Of a stretch of DNA of 64,000 nucleotides, positions 11,545-36,329 are shown piece by piece. The DNA is from Omphiscola glabra (lineage: Eukaryota; Mollusca; Gastropoda; Lymnaeidae), in NCBI GenBank assembly GCA_964017045.1, contig OZ024794.1, positions 4,481,501 through 4,545,500 of the forward strand, written 5' to 3'. Below the pieces are notes generated by a model, which was not told the DNA's origin, did no database searches, and saw nothing but the letters and a program-made list of their open reading frames with translations. The first letter of the stretch is position 1. Every line of letters begins with the position of its first letter. A program made the translations under genes and the position numbers.

Positions 11545-14500
11545 ATGGATGATTCCTTGCCGTTAGAATTAGATGTGTTTAAAGTATTTTCAGCTGTAGC
11601 TGATTATAGAGTTTACACATTTTCCTGTCCCCCCAACTTGTTTGGCAATAGTGTAACCATGGTGCTACATAAAGGAATTGAAAAAGATGCCTCAAACTAT
11701 CCTCATCCTAATCCAGAGTGCACAGAGAAATGCACTAAGTGTTTGCTGTTTGCTGCACTTACAGCAGTTCAAGCTGTATTTGGTTATGACAGTTCACGGC
11801 TAAGTAAAACTGTTAAGCGCTTAAATCTTCATGATTGTTTAAATCCTCAAGAGAAAATAGAAAACTACTCCTGTCAAAAGACACTAAGTTGTGAACAAAT
11901 AGAAACTATGAATAAATGGTATCCAGCTGCAGCTGCTATTCTTATCACCAACAATTTTATAAATTTGCTGGTAAGTGTATTTGACTTAAGAATTTAAAAA
12001 AGCAACATAAATATAAAAGATACATTTTTAATTGAGCAGACTTGTTGAATCCTCGCTAACGATAAAGACAAGCTCTTTATTCTTAAATTAAAGATAATAA
12101 GTGAATATTAGGCTAAATCTTAAAAGCATTTGTCTCATCAAATATTTGTCACTGAACTTAAATAACAAGAAGATTGTTACATATAGGCAAAGCTGATGTT
12201 TATGGAAATTTATTTTTGATTTAGCAATGATTTCAATACACTTTCTTTGTCCTGACTTATTACTTGAAAGCAGCTATGTAAAAGAAAAGCAAATAATAGC
12301 GATAACAGGAATTATCAATGGTATCTGTAATCCATACAATTTGATTTCCAGATTGAATATGTTAAAAGCAGTTGCACATTCACAGCTTTTCTGGCCAAGA
12401 AATCTCTTTTAAGTGCATTAAAGACGCAATTATATGAGGTAAAAAAAAAAGATTCTCTATTCAAGAAGACTAACTTTATTATTAAATAATATTAATTGAT
12501 GATGGACAACCTTAAAATAGTTGACCCGCCTCCGCCATCAGATATGGGTGACATGAAATTTTCACTGGTGTTATACAAAATGTTAGGGTGTGAAAATAAA
12601 GTATTTTGCTGTTTTTAACATTTACCTGAAAATGTGTGGACATTTTTATATTATCAGAATGCAGACATTTCAACGTCTGAAAATCGACCTTAAACGAAAT
12701 GTTTGTTAGCATAGTTAAAAATCTGTTGTGCAATGGTTAAGTAGTGTGTTCTTAGACAAAATTTTTTTAGAGGAACTTTATTAAAATGACATAATAGAAT
12801 AAGCTCAAAATTCATCAATTTCATTTTTAATGTTTATTTCTACAAAAGCTAATAATTATCTAGGTAATACTCCATGTGAAGTCAAATATAGTTAAGGTAC
12901 CGGTACTGTTGCTTTATATAATATGTGTATATTATCTGGGAGGCTTCTTCAATAATTCATTTACCTAAAAAATCTCTTGTCTTACAGGTTCACAGTTTTA
13001 TTAAACTTGTAGAGCAGGATTGGCAAGCAGGAATCAATCCATGCTCCTCATTTGTTGAAGTTGTAAAGAATTTATTGTCTTACAAAGTGCCACATATATC
13101 TCTGTGCTCAGAAACATTTGCTTGTGTTCAATCTTTTGGATATGTCCATAGTTTTCTGTCAAGAAAAACTGACCCAAAGACAAAAACATTTCCCAACACA
13201 GATGGTATTTTTGAATACCTATGTCTTATTCATAAAATCATGAAATGTGGGTTAAACTTAATTGATTGTGCATTGTCCCAAGTTTCTGATTATTTTATTC
13301 TGTGTTCTTTGTTTCAAAATTCCATTTTACCTTACACTGAGGCATTTTTTTCAACGATTCATACTCTTCAAGAACATTTGATTTGTTTAAAATATTTAAA
13401 ATGCTTAAGCTCATTATTTGATGTTAAATTTCTTCACCCCAAAAATCTTCCCCCTCAGTGTATTGTTGTCATAGGTGGTAGGGTGAGCACAGTACTACTT
13501 AGGTGTCTACACAGTCCATCTTCATACAGTTTATTAGCAGATTGTAATTTTGTCAGCTCTAATTTACACAAGACTTATTCTTATCAGCGGTCGGGAGACC
13601 CCAAAAATGGTGTTTCAGCAATAGCTAAATTGTTAGTTTACACTTTATTCAAAGTTCATGCTATCACATTGATTGGAAATGAAAATTTTCAACCCTTAAT
13701 AGCAGCTGAGCTCTTTTCTTTGTTGTGTAAAGTTCAAGAACTTGTTACCAAATGTGACCGAGATTCAGAGGACTGGCTGACTGTTCTCTTTGCAGACCAG
13801 GATGATAAATGGATTTCATCTCTACTCTGCTTATTAATGCTTCATAGAAAGATCAGGTAAGGTAACACTGAAAGAACAATTTTAAAGAACTTTGAGAGTG
13901 CAGAGTTGTGATTATTATAGAATTCTTCTTCTTGGTTTTCAACATTTGAGGATACTAATGATAGTATTTTCAAACGGCCACGACAGAATTAACAGTGTAG
14001 TTAGTTATAAAATATAGCGTTAAATAAACTGTTTGTGATTTCTATGTCACTTTTGTATTTTTATATTTCAGGTTGGAAGAGCTGAAACGGCCATCAAGCA
14101 CAGAAAAAGTTACCAGTTACAAAGATCTTGATAATTTAGACATAGAGAAACTTTGCCAATGTATATGTCCTCACAGACTTTTTCTACAACTGGCAAAGTT
14201 CTTAGGTTATGATCATCTGGTGCTGGCCGACTTCCTGACATCACCAGAAACACATTTTTTATATTATTTTAGTCAATATTTGCATACTGTCAATGAAAAT
14301 TGGACTAATTTTTACACTTTTGCAGTATCTGTGTCTGGCAATAGCAACAAAGTAGATACTGATACTGCTATCTCACCCAAAATAGATCCTGGTAGCTCAG
14401 CAATTTATAATCCAGCAGATCTTCAAAATGCTACTTCGATCAGTTATCATCCAACAGTGCAGCTGGTAGATGAGTGTAGATCATACCAATCATATTTACC

Positions 14501-15098
14501 TATGCACTCAAACCATTTATTATTGGCTGTTAAGAGAGAACTTTCTGATGAAGAAAAACCTGATGAAAGAAGATTAAATAGCAATGAAAAAACTGACTTC
14601 CAACATCTCCCTTTGTTAGGAAAAGAAAAGCAAGACCTAGATTCCTTTATTCATCTTGTAGATCCCATTGTTCATAATGTTGATAGAGTTGAAAGAAAAC
14701 AACAGATTGTATTAGTTTCATATTCAGACTCTGATGAAAATGAAGAAGAACCAACTGAAAAATCAAATTTGGTAGGAGGCATGTCGTGTTATTCTGACTT
14801 TATTCCTTTCACTAACATAGAGGCAAGTATTGTTTGTGCTAACAATGAAGCTGCTCTATGGAAGAAAAATAACAGCACAGATATTGATGAACACAGCAGT
14901 CAAGAAGAGAGTTCAAGTGCTGGTCTAAAAATACCAGCGGAAGTGGTACTAGTCATGGAGATGTTTATTCGTCTCAGACTATATCTAGAGAGACTTGTTG
15001 ATAAAAATATTTTCCCCTATAATATCCAACCACTTATCCTATTATTGGAAGTTTGTGAAGACACTTATGATAATTTCTGTACATCCTCTCAAATGTGA
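11545..15098 (+). CDS. LINS1: Protein Lines homologue, four coding exons
   Basis: Exons are 11545-11970, 12352-12438, 12988-13856 and 14072-15098, giving 802 aa (human LINS1 is about 757 aa). Junctions are phase 0, 0 and 2 and all fit. The 29-codon second exon is flanked by ATTTCCAG and GAG|GTAAAA. The family is recognised from the C-terminal Lines domain: residues about 749-790 include FIRLRLYLERLVDKNIFPYN, and the fourth exon starts with CPHRLFLQLAKFLGYDHLVL followed by ADFLTSPETHFLYYFSQYL, both conserved in LINS proteins. An acidic patch (SYSDSDENEEE) lies between them. Drosophila lines is a nuclear modulator of Wingless signalling. The vertebrate role is less clear. The ATG follows a 5' acceptor at 11533. 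The gene is convergent with EHHADH, with 945 bp between the two stop codons. Confidence 0.9.
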
Positions 15099-16042
15099 TT
15101 TTTTTGTATCCAGTTCAGTTGATAAAGTTCTTTCTTCTAAACTCCTGTTATAATGCAGTATAATTTGTTATGAAGCATCATTATTGCTCAAATATATTTT
15201 TTGTTGTGATATCAAGTAACATTTGGTTTTGAATTTCATATTAAATGTCCTTAGGCAAGGTTTTGAAATTCGCCTCTCAAAGCCTCATGCACGTAGACAA
15301 GAGATTTTTTAAATACCAGTTTATTAAATTTTAGCACATTAGCACCACAAAATGTATTTGTTATTTATGGATTATTATTTTCAAAATATTTGTGTACACT
15401 GGGCATGAACTTGTTAATTGATTTCTAACAAATGTTAATGTTGTTATTAATTTTGTGATCCTTTTTAACAAGGAACAAAAATTATTATTTTAAAATAAAA
15501 AAAATTCCATAAGGGGGTTGTTTTGGACCAATGCTCTCCATCTCCCCTCTAGAAATTAATTTTATGTTCAAAAGTACAGTACCTAGACAAATTAAAAAAA
15601 AACCAATATAAACAAACAAGGTTTCAGATTATAGATAATATCTGAGTAATATAGTTTATAGCTTTTTAAATCCAGTAATTACTTATGAAAGTATGAAAAT
15701 TATTCATTACTGTTTGTTATTATATTGCTAATAAAAAGTTAAGAAAAAGAATAATAGTTTCACACTCTGAGAGATTAAAAGAATACAAATTATCTCCTTA
15801 AAAGTTAAATGACTTTTTCATAGATTTTTATTGCATATATAAAGGAAAAAGTTTTTAATTTTTTTTGTTTTTTAAAATTAAAATTTTTATATATTTTTTT
15901 TTTTACATAGCAATATCATTATCATAAACTTATTTCTCGCTTTAATTTATAAAGATTATTGTAGGAAGGGAATAAACACTTCTGATTTAATGATGGCCAT
16001 CCAGTTCAAGTTGTCCTCTGTAAAGTTGTAGAGAAATTCTAT
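15099..16042. other. Convergent 3' ends of LINS1 and EHHADH
   Basis: This holds the two 3' untranslated regions. A possible polyadenylation signal for EHHADH (AATAAA on minus, plus-strand TTTATT) is near 15826-15831. For LINS1, AATAAA occurs near 15496. No other gene is seen. Confidence 0.45.
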
Positions 16043-29286
<13,244 letters not shown>

Positions 29287-29689
29287 GGCTGAAATGTTTA
29301 TAAAACCCACTGCCACCGAGTTGCAGAATGAGATCTGAATTTGATTTTAAACAGAGACAACTTATAATAATAATAAAGTCAGTTTACACTACTAAAATAA
29401 TTAATTTTTATGGGAAATGAGTATCTTGACTGAGGAAAAATTATACTGGAATATGTGGAGGCTGCAGCTATGCGCCATTATCATTAACATACACATATAA
29501 TTATAAGAATTTAAAATTTGTTTAACCCTTTCCGTCGCAACATATTGTATACCCTGTATCTCGCGACTGGGTGTAGCACAGCCCATACACTTATCATAAT
29601 GGGAAAAGTGTTTCAGGCAATTCTTGGCAACTGGGTGGGTTACACCCATAGTCTTATGTCAAAGTAAATGGCACTCTTTACGTTATTTT

Positions 29690-30170
29690 CTTTTTTACAA
29701 TGTGGCATGATTTAGATGCCTTGGAATCAAATTCCCTTCACAGATCGCATAGTTTATCCCACTGAAGCAATTCTTCTGTACATTAATGAAAAATGATACA
29801 AACAATAGCTGACTGCATTAACAGGGAAGGCAAGAAAGTAATTGAAAAGAAATGGCAAGGGACTGATTTTCACTGATGCGATCTAAATGAAAGCTTTTAT
29901 TGGCTGCTTACTATAAACTGGCGCTCTTCACCTCAACAGCATATTTGTGAAATTTTTATTCAGCCCTGTTGATGGAAATCCTCTTTTTAGGGCAGCATTT
30001 TCAATGAAGTGATTCAGAAAACTTCTGATTCATATTGTCTTTGACAACAAGGATACTAGATCAATCCTTTCTGGCTCGTGACATCTTTGCCTAAACTAAA
30101 ACATTTAGATACCCCTTCTCAATGATGTCAATCAAGGCATGTAGGATGCTGATGATGTTTGAATACTTTT
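29690..30170 (+). pseudogene. Decayed piggyBac transposase segment
   Basis: A broken translation includes MKAFIGCLL, LFSPVDGNPLFRAAFSM and RKLLIHIVFDNKDTRS. This is the conserved piggyBac transposase motif series (FxGLLLxxG, then LW...G.P.FR..MS..RF..L...RFDD...R). In-frame stops occur throughout, so no transposase can be made from it. Confidence 0.8.
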
Positions 30171-30992
30171 ATTTTAGCGCTTTATTGTTAATGTTATCTT
30201 TTAGCATGCTCAAAAATCTAAAACTAAAATCTATTGAAAGAAAAAATCGTTAAATGTTTCTTTTTAAAAAAATGCTCAAAAATCTATTGAAAGAAAAAAA
30301 TCGTTAAATGAATAAATGTTTCTTAAATTTAAATGCCTTTCTATCATTTTCAATTTCCCTCAAAGATTGAGGCAAAGTGTTTCATAATTGAAGCGCAATA
30401 GCTTTAAAAGAGCGCATTCAGTATGACTTCTTTCTGTGTCCATCCACACTCACACTGGGAACCCTCAGTGAGGACTGTGTTGTGTGTTGAAGAGCGCAGG
30501 TTCTTAAAACTTAAGGATACATATTATGTATTTATTAGACATCAGTTTTTGAAGATATTCAGGTGCAGAGCCTTCTATATAATACAGCTGAACGCCAGGG
30601 ACAGAATTTTGTGAATTATCTTAAATCATATTTTAACGTACCTGCAATATAATTTAACTTTTTTTGTTGTTGTAATAATAATAGTATTAGTATTAGTATT
30701 AATATTACATGACAAGTGTAAGTCTGGCCTTTGAACTATCAGCTGCCCTTTGACCCATACTTAAAAATATTTTTTTTTAAAAATATTTTTTTAAAAATTG
30801 TCCTACTTCTACGGCTTGCTTCTCCATTTTTAATTAGAAATACTATTGAAACGTAAGACCAGGATCACGCGCAAATTAAATTAACACGACTTGGATTATC
30901 CCTGGTAACAATGTAAACCAGTTTGTTTGTTTTTTCAGATTTTTTTTAAGGGAAAGGGGGCATTTCAGATATTCATGTCATGTTGGCAGTGC

Positions 30993-31153
30993 CAGTGGAG
31001 TAGGTAGAGTGGGCAGAAGGGCGGCCCACCCACGGGGATGTTTTTCATTTCTGGAGGGGCGGCATTTAAGGCCTGCTGCGGAGTGTTCTCATTGAAGGGG
31101 GGTGGCAAAGGTCTTAGCCCACCAAGGGTGATACTGCCCTTGGTGCGTCACTG
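30993..31153. mobile_element. hAT MITE nested in piggyBac
   Basis: The ends are CAGTGGAGTAGG and GGTGCGTCACTG (CAGTGRCGYA-type hAT ends). The 8-bp flanks GGCAGTGC and GGAAATGC match at 6 of 8. The interior is G/C-rich (GGGGCGGCATTTAAGGC), as is common for this MITE family. Length 161 bp. Confidence 0.75.
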
Positions 31154-31439
31154 GGAAATGCCAAAATTAGACATAACGACGACCAGGATCAGCTATAACT
31201 CCACCCCTTCATCAAAAATAAATTAAATTCACATTAGTTGAGGGAATGATTTTGGCTCCAGCTAATTTTTATCCATGGAATCTATTTATCCCAACTATAC
31301 CAACAAAATTAAAAGAAATGAATATCTCTGTGATTTCAAGCAAATCATCTTAATTACTAATATCCAATGTGTGTTTCTAATTATTATTATTCTTCTTCTA
31401 TAAATTAAGGGCCCACGATCAATTTATTGATCATTATGA

Positions 31440-31765
31440 GCTCCTATGAATGTAGATGGGATTTGCAATGTCTCTGTGCCTGGTGTTGATGAGGATATTG
31501 CACTGGTTACAAGAGTAACTGTGTGAGGGTATCATGCACTAGGGGTTGGAAGGCCTGAGACAATAGACGCAAATGAGTCAAGTGTTGTCGCCTCAACTGT
31601 TCCTTTTGGAAGCTTGTTCCAGTCCCTGATTGTCTTTGGTAGGAATGAGCAGTTCCTATACTGGCTTCTCGCTGGTATGAGCCGGAACTGCCTGTCATGG
31701 CCTCGTCACTGTCTATGGGGAAGAACGACGAGTTTCTGTTTAATGCCAGAGCAGTGGACTAGCCC
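31440..31765 (-). pseudogene. LINE ORF2 3' end
   Basis: On the minus strand one frame reads RQFRLIPARSQYRNCSFLPK followed by TIRDWNKLPKGTVEATTLDS. This is the well-known C-terminal end of CR1/jockey-type reverse transcriptases (SFFPRTIRDWN.LP...VEA..LDSF). Only this last part is present and it carries stops. Confidence 0.75.
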
Positions 31766-31784
31766 ATTATTTATCTTGTAAATT

Positions 31785-31865
31785 TATTATTATTATTATA
31801 AGAAGTTTTTTTTATAGCGTAGTACCCTAACCTAGGGCTGGGCTCACCACATTGTACATACAATT
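31785..31865 (-). mobile_element. Retroelement 3' tail with (TAA)n
   Basis: Read on the minus strand: GTGAGCCCAGCCCTAGG, then an ACGCTATA motif, then a (TAA)n run. The same order occurs on the plus strand at 43210-43345, where the tail is repeated three times. This is a dispersed retroelement 3' end of unknown family. Confidence 0.65.
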
Positions 31866-32449
31866 CTAAGGGTTCCAATACTATCATTTTGATTAGGGTA
31901 GGCGGGCAGATAGTGAGGGTGCGGACGGCCACCATAAGAAAATGGGGAGGGGTTTTAGGAGAGGTTCTCCCTTCCCCAGAAAATTTTTTGATAATCAAAG
32001 GGTGCAATTTGACCATATTCCTGAATTCAGTGTGTCTTTCAGAAAAAAATGACTCAGGGCTAAAGTGCCTAAAGCCTAAAGTTTAAGCCTAAAGCGAGGG
32101 GATATTTCAGAGGGACATGGCATCTTTCAGCACGCAAATTAGATAGTATGACATCAGGGGCCATAAATGAATTGAATCCACTCCGATTGTGGCTCATCAC
32201 AGGGTATTCTTCCCCCCCCCCCCAATCCTATCACACTAATCGTCATGGGGGAGGGGGGTAAGCAGCTAAAAAAGTTGTAGTTTATTTCGCTGCCTACGGC
32301 TATCAATCCTATTTTTTATGTTCTCAAATGAATGATAACTCTCCTGCTTCTTTCCTGTTAGAGTAGGATTTGTTTATACATTTGTTTTTCCATCCAATAA
32401 ATGCGACTTTTTTTTTTCGATTTGTGTTCAAACTGATATAAACAAAGCA

Positions 32450-32968
32450 ATGGCCATGCCTACTCCAACTACACTAGGTGTTGCTAGACCACGTAGGTTT
32501 TCAAGTTTGCAAGCACAAGAGCTTTTAATGCGAACTATCAATGCTGAAACCGAAACGGTTAAATTTAAAGTTAATGGAAATAGAGGAGGAGGTGATAGTA
32601 ATAATAGTGATTCAGATAATACTGCTCCTGTTCTTGAAAAGAAAAGTCGGAAATTAGGCAGAAAAGATGCAGGAAGAATAATTTCTAAAGCCCAGAACCC
32701 TATAACACTCATTCCCCTAGGCCTAGTGCCCTCCCAATCAAAATCAAAGCCAGGGAAAAAGCCCATTAACAGTGCAGAGGAGCGTCTCAGTGAAAATAAG
32801 CACCTGGTTGACTATGATGGGCATGATCGACAGTGTGCCTACTGTTCAGTGCACAAAAGAACCAAACGCAGCTGCTATGTGTGCATTGGATGCACAGGAA
32901 AACCTCATCTGTGTGTTAAGGAGTGCTTCAGAAAGTACCACACAGAAAGAAATTTGTACCGGTACTAA
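32450..32968 (+). CDS. Intact ORF with piggyBac-type Cys-rich finger
   Basis: A 172-aa single-exon ORF. Residues about 127-163 carry a C-x2-C ... C-x2-C ... C-x3-C ... H array (RQCAYCSVHKRTKRSCYVCI, then LCVKECFRKYHT), the Zn-binding finger at the C-terminus of piggyBac transposases, which recognises the transposon ends. The N-terminal 125 residues are basic and low-complexity (ARPRRFSSLQAQELL, NNSDSDN, KKSRKLGRKD). They lack the catalytic DDD domain. The ORF sits inside a piggyBac-flanked element whose transposase core is decayed. It could be an internally deleted transposase gene, a DNA-binding regulator derived from it, or the last exon of a longer gene. No splice partner was identified. 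Confidence 0.55.
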   Translation: MAMPTPTTLGVARPRRFSSLQAQELLMRTINAETETVKFKVNGNRGGGDSNNSDSDNTAPVLEKKSRKLGRKDAGRIISKAQNPITLIPLGLVPSQSKSKPGKKPINSAEERLSENKHLVDYDGHDRQCAYCSVHKRTKRSCYVCIGCTGKPHLCVKECFRKYHTERNLYRY

Positions 32969-33029
32969 AATAAAATAGTTTGTAAATAATGTGCTTATTA
33001 ACATTTATGTATTTATAGATATGCAAATT

Positions 33030-33495
33030 GGGTGCTGGGTGGCCAAGTAGTCAAATCCCAAGTTGATGGTCTGGAGTTCAATCCCCACCAAAGCCCATTC
33101 AAGCAAATACATCACCAGCAACCCGGGTGGATGGGACTCGTTAACCTTGGATGGCAACTCATCTAAGAGAAGGAAACTCTGAATTCAAACCCGGAGATGG
33201 AGATGAAACATTCCAGCGATGCCACTGGTGCCAAGCTGTATCATCCAGGATGATGTTCCCTTATGTTATCCAGTGGAGTGGAGAGAGGTGATTTACTGTT
33301 GGGAAGCAGCTTAAAATCCTAGAAGAATAATTCCAGGCCTTGTGGATTTCGTCCTGTGATTTCTACACCATCGTCACATTTGCAAAATGTAAAATGCAAT
33401 CTGAGGATTGAAGCATAATAGGGATACCAGCTACACAGACCATATAGGAGTCTGATAAGTTCAGGATTGGTCAACATTTAAAAAAAAATAAAAAA
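33030..33495 (+). mobile_element. tRNA-derived SINE
   Basis: A tRNA-like head with an A-box-like TGGCCAAGTAG and a B-box-like GGAGTTCAATCCC at tRNA-like spacing. A long unrelated body follows, then an A-rich tail (TTTAAAAAAAAATAAAAAAT near 33478). A second head of the same type (GGGTGGCCGAGTGGTCTAA) is at 36205. It lies inside the piggyBac element. Confidence 0.7.
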
Positions 33496-33719
33496 TTTCA
33501 TATCATAATATGACCAATAAATTTAAACTATTATTGTCATATTGTTTTATCTTTTACATATTATTTAATAATTTTCTGTCTAATTTCCTTTAATTGGATA
33601 TAAAATACAGCTATCTTGCTAAAAAAAGATACCAGTTTTAAAAATTAATTAATAGATCGCCTTAAAAAAATTCCATTGGCACAACCATGGAAACCCCTAT
33701 GACATGGAAAGAGTTAAAA

Positions 33720-34980
33720 ATGCTGTGATTTATTTTAGTGCATACCTAGTGTTGCATCAATCTGCACTTTTATCGGAGTGCAACGTAATTTAGGTGTTTT
33801 TCAGCCTGGTTGTTTTTATACAAATACTAAGTTGTTACTAAATAATATAGTTGTTTCATAATATATTTATTGTTAGAAACAAGAAAAAAAATTGCACCGT
33901 TACAAATAATGCACAAACATAATTCATTTTCCATAAACCACTGCTCTAGGGAAATAATTCTGACTAAGTTATAGTACCCGGAATTTCAGTATCCATGGAA
34001 TATGATTATTTTAGGGTTTGTAAACAACATATATCCATGGAGGAATATGATTATTTCAGGATTTGTAAACAACAAAAGTAGACTGTGAATTCTTTACAGA
34101 ACTAAAACTACAAGGCTTGTTGTTCTTAGTGTATAAGTTCAATAATTTATTTCTTGGGAACCCTAGGGAATTATGCTACATAGACTTCATAGAGGATATT
34201 GTAACATTAGGTCATTGAGAGTGTTTTCACATTCATCCATGGAGTGTCCCAACCCCTTCTATGTTATAAATCTCAGACCATTTCACTGATATAATTATAA
34301 AAGTGTAACTTAGATAGTTGAGACTAAAGGTGAACAGACACATATAAGTAAAAGTCTTCAGTTTTTTTCTCTCCAGGATTTGACTTTTATTAGTTAGAGT
34401 TTGAATCTACAAGGATTGTCAACTTTCTGAAATGACTCTACTTTAAATCAGTTTTTTGACAGGCTTGGTTCATATGTGACATAGTTGCTTTCTCGTATAT
34501 TCGAGCGTCTCTATTAATTTAATAAGGAGTGCGCAAATGTGTAATCATTCCAAGTTTTAATCGTATCCCTAAAGTGCGACATTGTTCACCTGCCCATTTG
34601 ATTGATTTGTAAATATAAGTATAAGCAAATATGCCTTTATATTTATGTGTTTGTAGAATGCATTTGTTAGATATTAGTAATGAAAGATTTCTTATATGAC
34701 ATATATTAGGCAGTGTTTTAGTCACTTGTTAATGGTAGCTCCGTCAATGAGACTTCAAAATGAAGTACCCACCCTGAAGGAAAAATAAAAGGGGGTGGGG
34801 TCTTGGAGAGTGGTAAAATATCATGTGTTATATTATATGGATTTCATTAAACAAAAATGTATAAAACAATCAATTTATATTGCATTTTTATCCGAAACTT
34901 ATCTGTTTTCTTTAATACACCCCTCCAGCGGCTGAAACAATCTCTCCCTCACCCTCTCACCGTTACGTTGGAGGGTATAG
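33720..34980. other. Intergenic DNA
   Basis: No gene is supported. A segment containing ATATGATTATTT and TTTGTAAACAACA is duplicated in tandem at about 34003-34075. Otherwise nothing is recognised. Confidence 0.45.
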
Positions 34981-34985
34981 GGCAC

Positions 34986-35270
34986 CACATCAAGGCAGTA
35001 GCGTAGGAGGGGAGAGCACCACCTCTAGGGCAGTGGCGTAGGAGCGGAGAGTACCACCTCTAGGGCAGTGGTGTAGGAGGGGAGAGCACCACCTCTAGGG
35101 AAGTAGCTTTGGAGGGGAGAGCACCACCTCTAGGGCAGTGGTGTACGAGCGGAGAGTACCACCTCTAGGGCAGTGGTGTAGGAGGGGAGAGCACCACCTC
35201 TAGGGAAGTAGCTTTGGAGGGGAGAGCACCACCTCTAGGGCAGTGGTGTAGGAGGTGGAGCAGCCACCAA
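34986..35270. repeat. 35-bp minisatellite, about 8 copies
   Basis: The unit contains GGAGAGCACCACCTCTAGGG followed by CAGTGGTGTAGGAGG. Two subtypes alternate (CAGTGGTGTAGG and AAGTAGCTTTGG) and a block of them is repeated, so there is some higher-order structure. Confidence 0.9.
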
Positions 35271-35789
35271 TGTTGCATTTTAGCTAAAAGGTTTCACGGG
35301 GGCTTGACGAGGTGAGAACCCCTGATTAGATCGTTCCATTGTGAGTGACAATCGAGTGATTGATTGAAAGGCGAAAGAGTTTTATTGTCTTGTAAATTAA
35401 CATTATAAATGAGAGTGTTGGTAAGTGTGTGGATAGAAAGAGTCAGAAGGCATGGCAAAGCAGTCTCCGATGGTGTATGTAATTTTCTTAATAGCTAAGT
35501 TTCTTAGTGAAGCTTGCACAACGAATGGATGAACCTGTGTTATATTGAAGTTAAGTGAATTTATAAACTTCAATTTATCAAAAAAAAAGTTCGAGTTCAG
35601 TATGAAGTGCACTATATTGGTGCAGGAGTTTTACTATTCATACTCTAAGGCCAAGACGAACACTTCCACCCAAAAGACACAATTTTCACGCGTCAATTTA
35701 AATTGCGAAAAAATTATTATTATTATATTACTTCAAAATTTTACGAAGCGAAATTTTTATAAATATTACAAACTTATCATACGGTAGAG

Positions 35790-36162
35790 CAGCGGCATCA
35801 AACTCGCGACCCGCGGCCCATTTGAGACCCGCAAGACGATATTTTGCGGCCCGACACCTGAACGCAAAGTTTAATGTAAATGCGGCCCACGCGTTCCCCC
35901 ATTCTCATATCTATAGTGTAAGTGTAACCCTCCGCGACGGTTACAGTCGAATTTCGCCGACTAACTCTGTGGCAACAAGGAGTAGGAGGAAGTAAGTGAA
36001 GCCCCTTTCTTCAAAACCCTTATTGTTTTTATTTTTTTATCAATAAAGGTTGAGCACATTGTAACAGTTGTAATTTTTATTTATTGAATTTATAATCAAT
36101 TTTTTGCGGAATGCTCACTCACACCCTGCGGCCCGCGGATAATTTGAGTTTGAGACCCCCTG
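35790..36162. mobile_element. hAT non-autonomous element
   Basis: The left end is CAGCGGCATCAAACTC and the right end GAGTTTGAGACCCCCTG, inverted repeats of Charlie-like hAT type. The interior has CGCGGCCC motifs near both ends. The flanks CGGTAGAG and ATGTAGAG match at 6 of 8 positions. Confidence 0.85.
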
Positions 36163-36197
36163 ATGTAGAGGGATATGGTATACATTATAGTTACGCA

Positions 36198-36262
36198 CTG
36201 TAGGCTGGGTGGCCGAGTGGTCTAAACTGTCATTCTGAAAAGCTTTACTTTTGGAGTACATT
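36198..36262 (+). mobile_element. SINE head fragment
   Basis: GGCTGGGTGGCCGAGTGGTC resembles the 5' end of a tRNA-Leu/Ser type gene and matches the A-box half of the SINE at 33030. No B-box is seen in what follows, so it is a truncated SINE rather than a tRNA gene. Confidence 0.5.
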
Positions 36263-36329
36263 TTCTCAATTTTTGCACTTATTCTAAGAGATTTTAAGGG
36301 GAATGTTTTAATATATGTTTAATAGTTGC

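Larger units (their letters stand above)
29526..33713 (+). mobile_element. Old piggyBac element with nested insertions
   Basis: The left end is TTAA followed by CCCTTTCCGTCGCAAC (TTAA at 29522-29525). The right end is CATGGAAAGAG followed by TTAA (33714-33717). The right end read in reverse, CTCTTTCCATGTCA, matches the left end at 10 of 14 positions. TTAA target duplication and CCCTTT-type ends are diagnostic of piggyBac. Inside are a decayed transposase region (29690-30170), an intact ORF with the piggyBac C-terminal finger (32450-32968), a hAT MITE, a LINE end on the opposite strand, a retroelement tail and a SINE. The nested insertions show it is old. Confidence 0.75.

Noticed and set aside
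12227..12412. A 61-codon frame inside LINS1
   Set aside because: The real exon in this interval (12352-12438) uses a different frame; the longer open frame is a shadow.
32428..32766. A 112-codon minus-strand frame opposite the piggyBac-finger ORF
   Set aside because: It is the antisense shadow of the plus-strand ORF and shows no domain.
36198..36262. A tRNA-Leu or tRNA-Ser gene
   Set aside because: Only the A-box half is tRNA-like; no anticodon arm or B-box is present. Interpreted as a truncated SINE.
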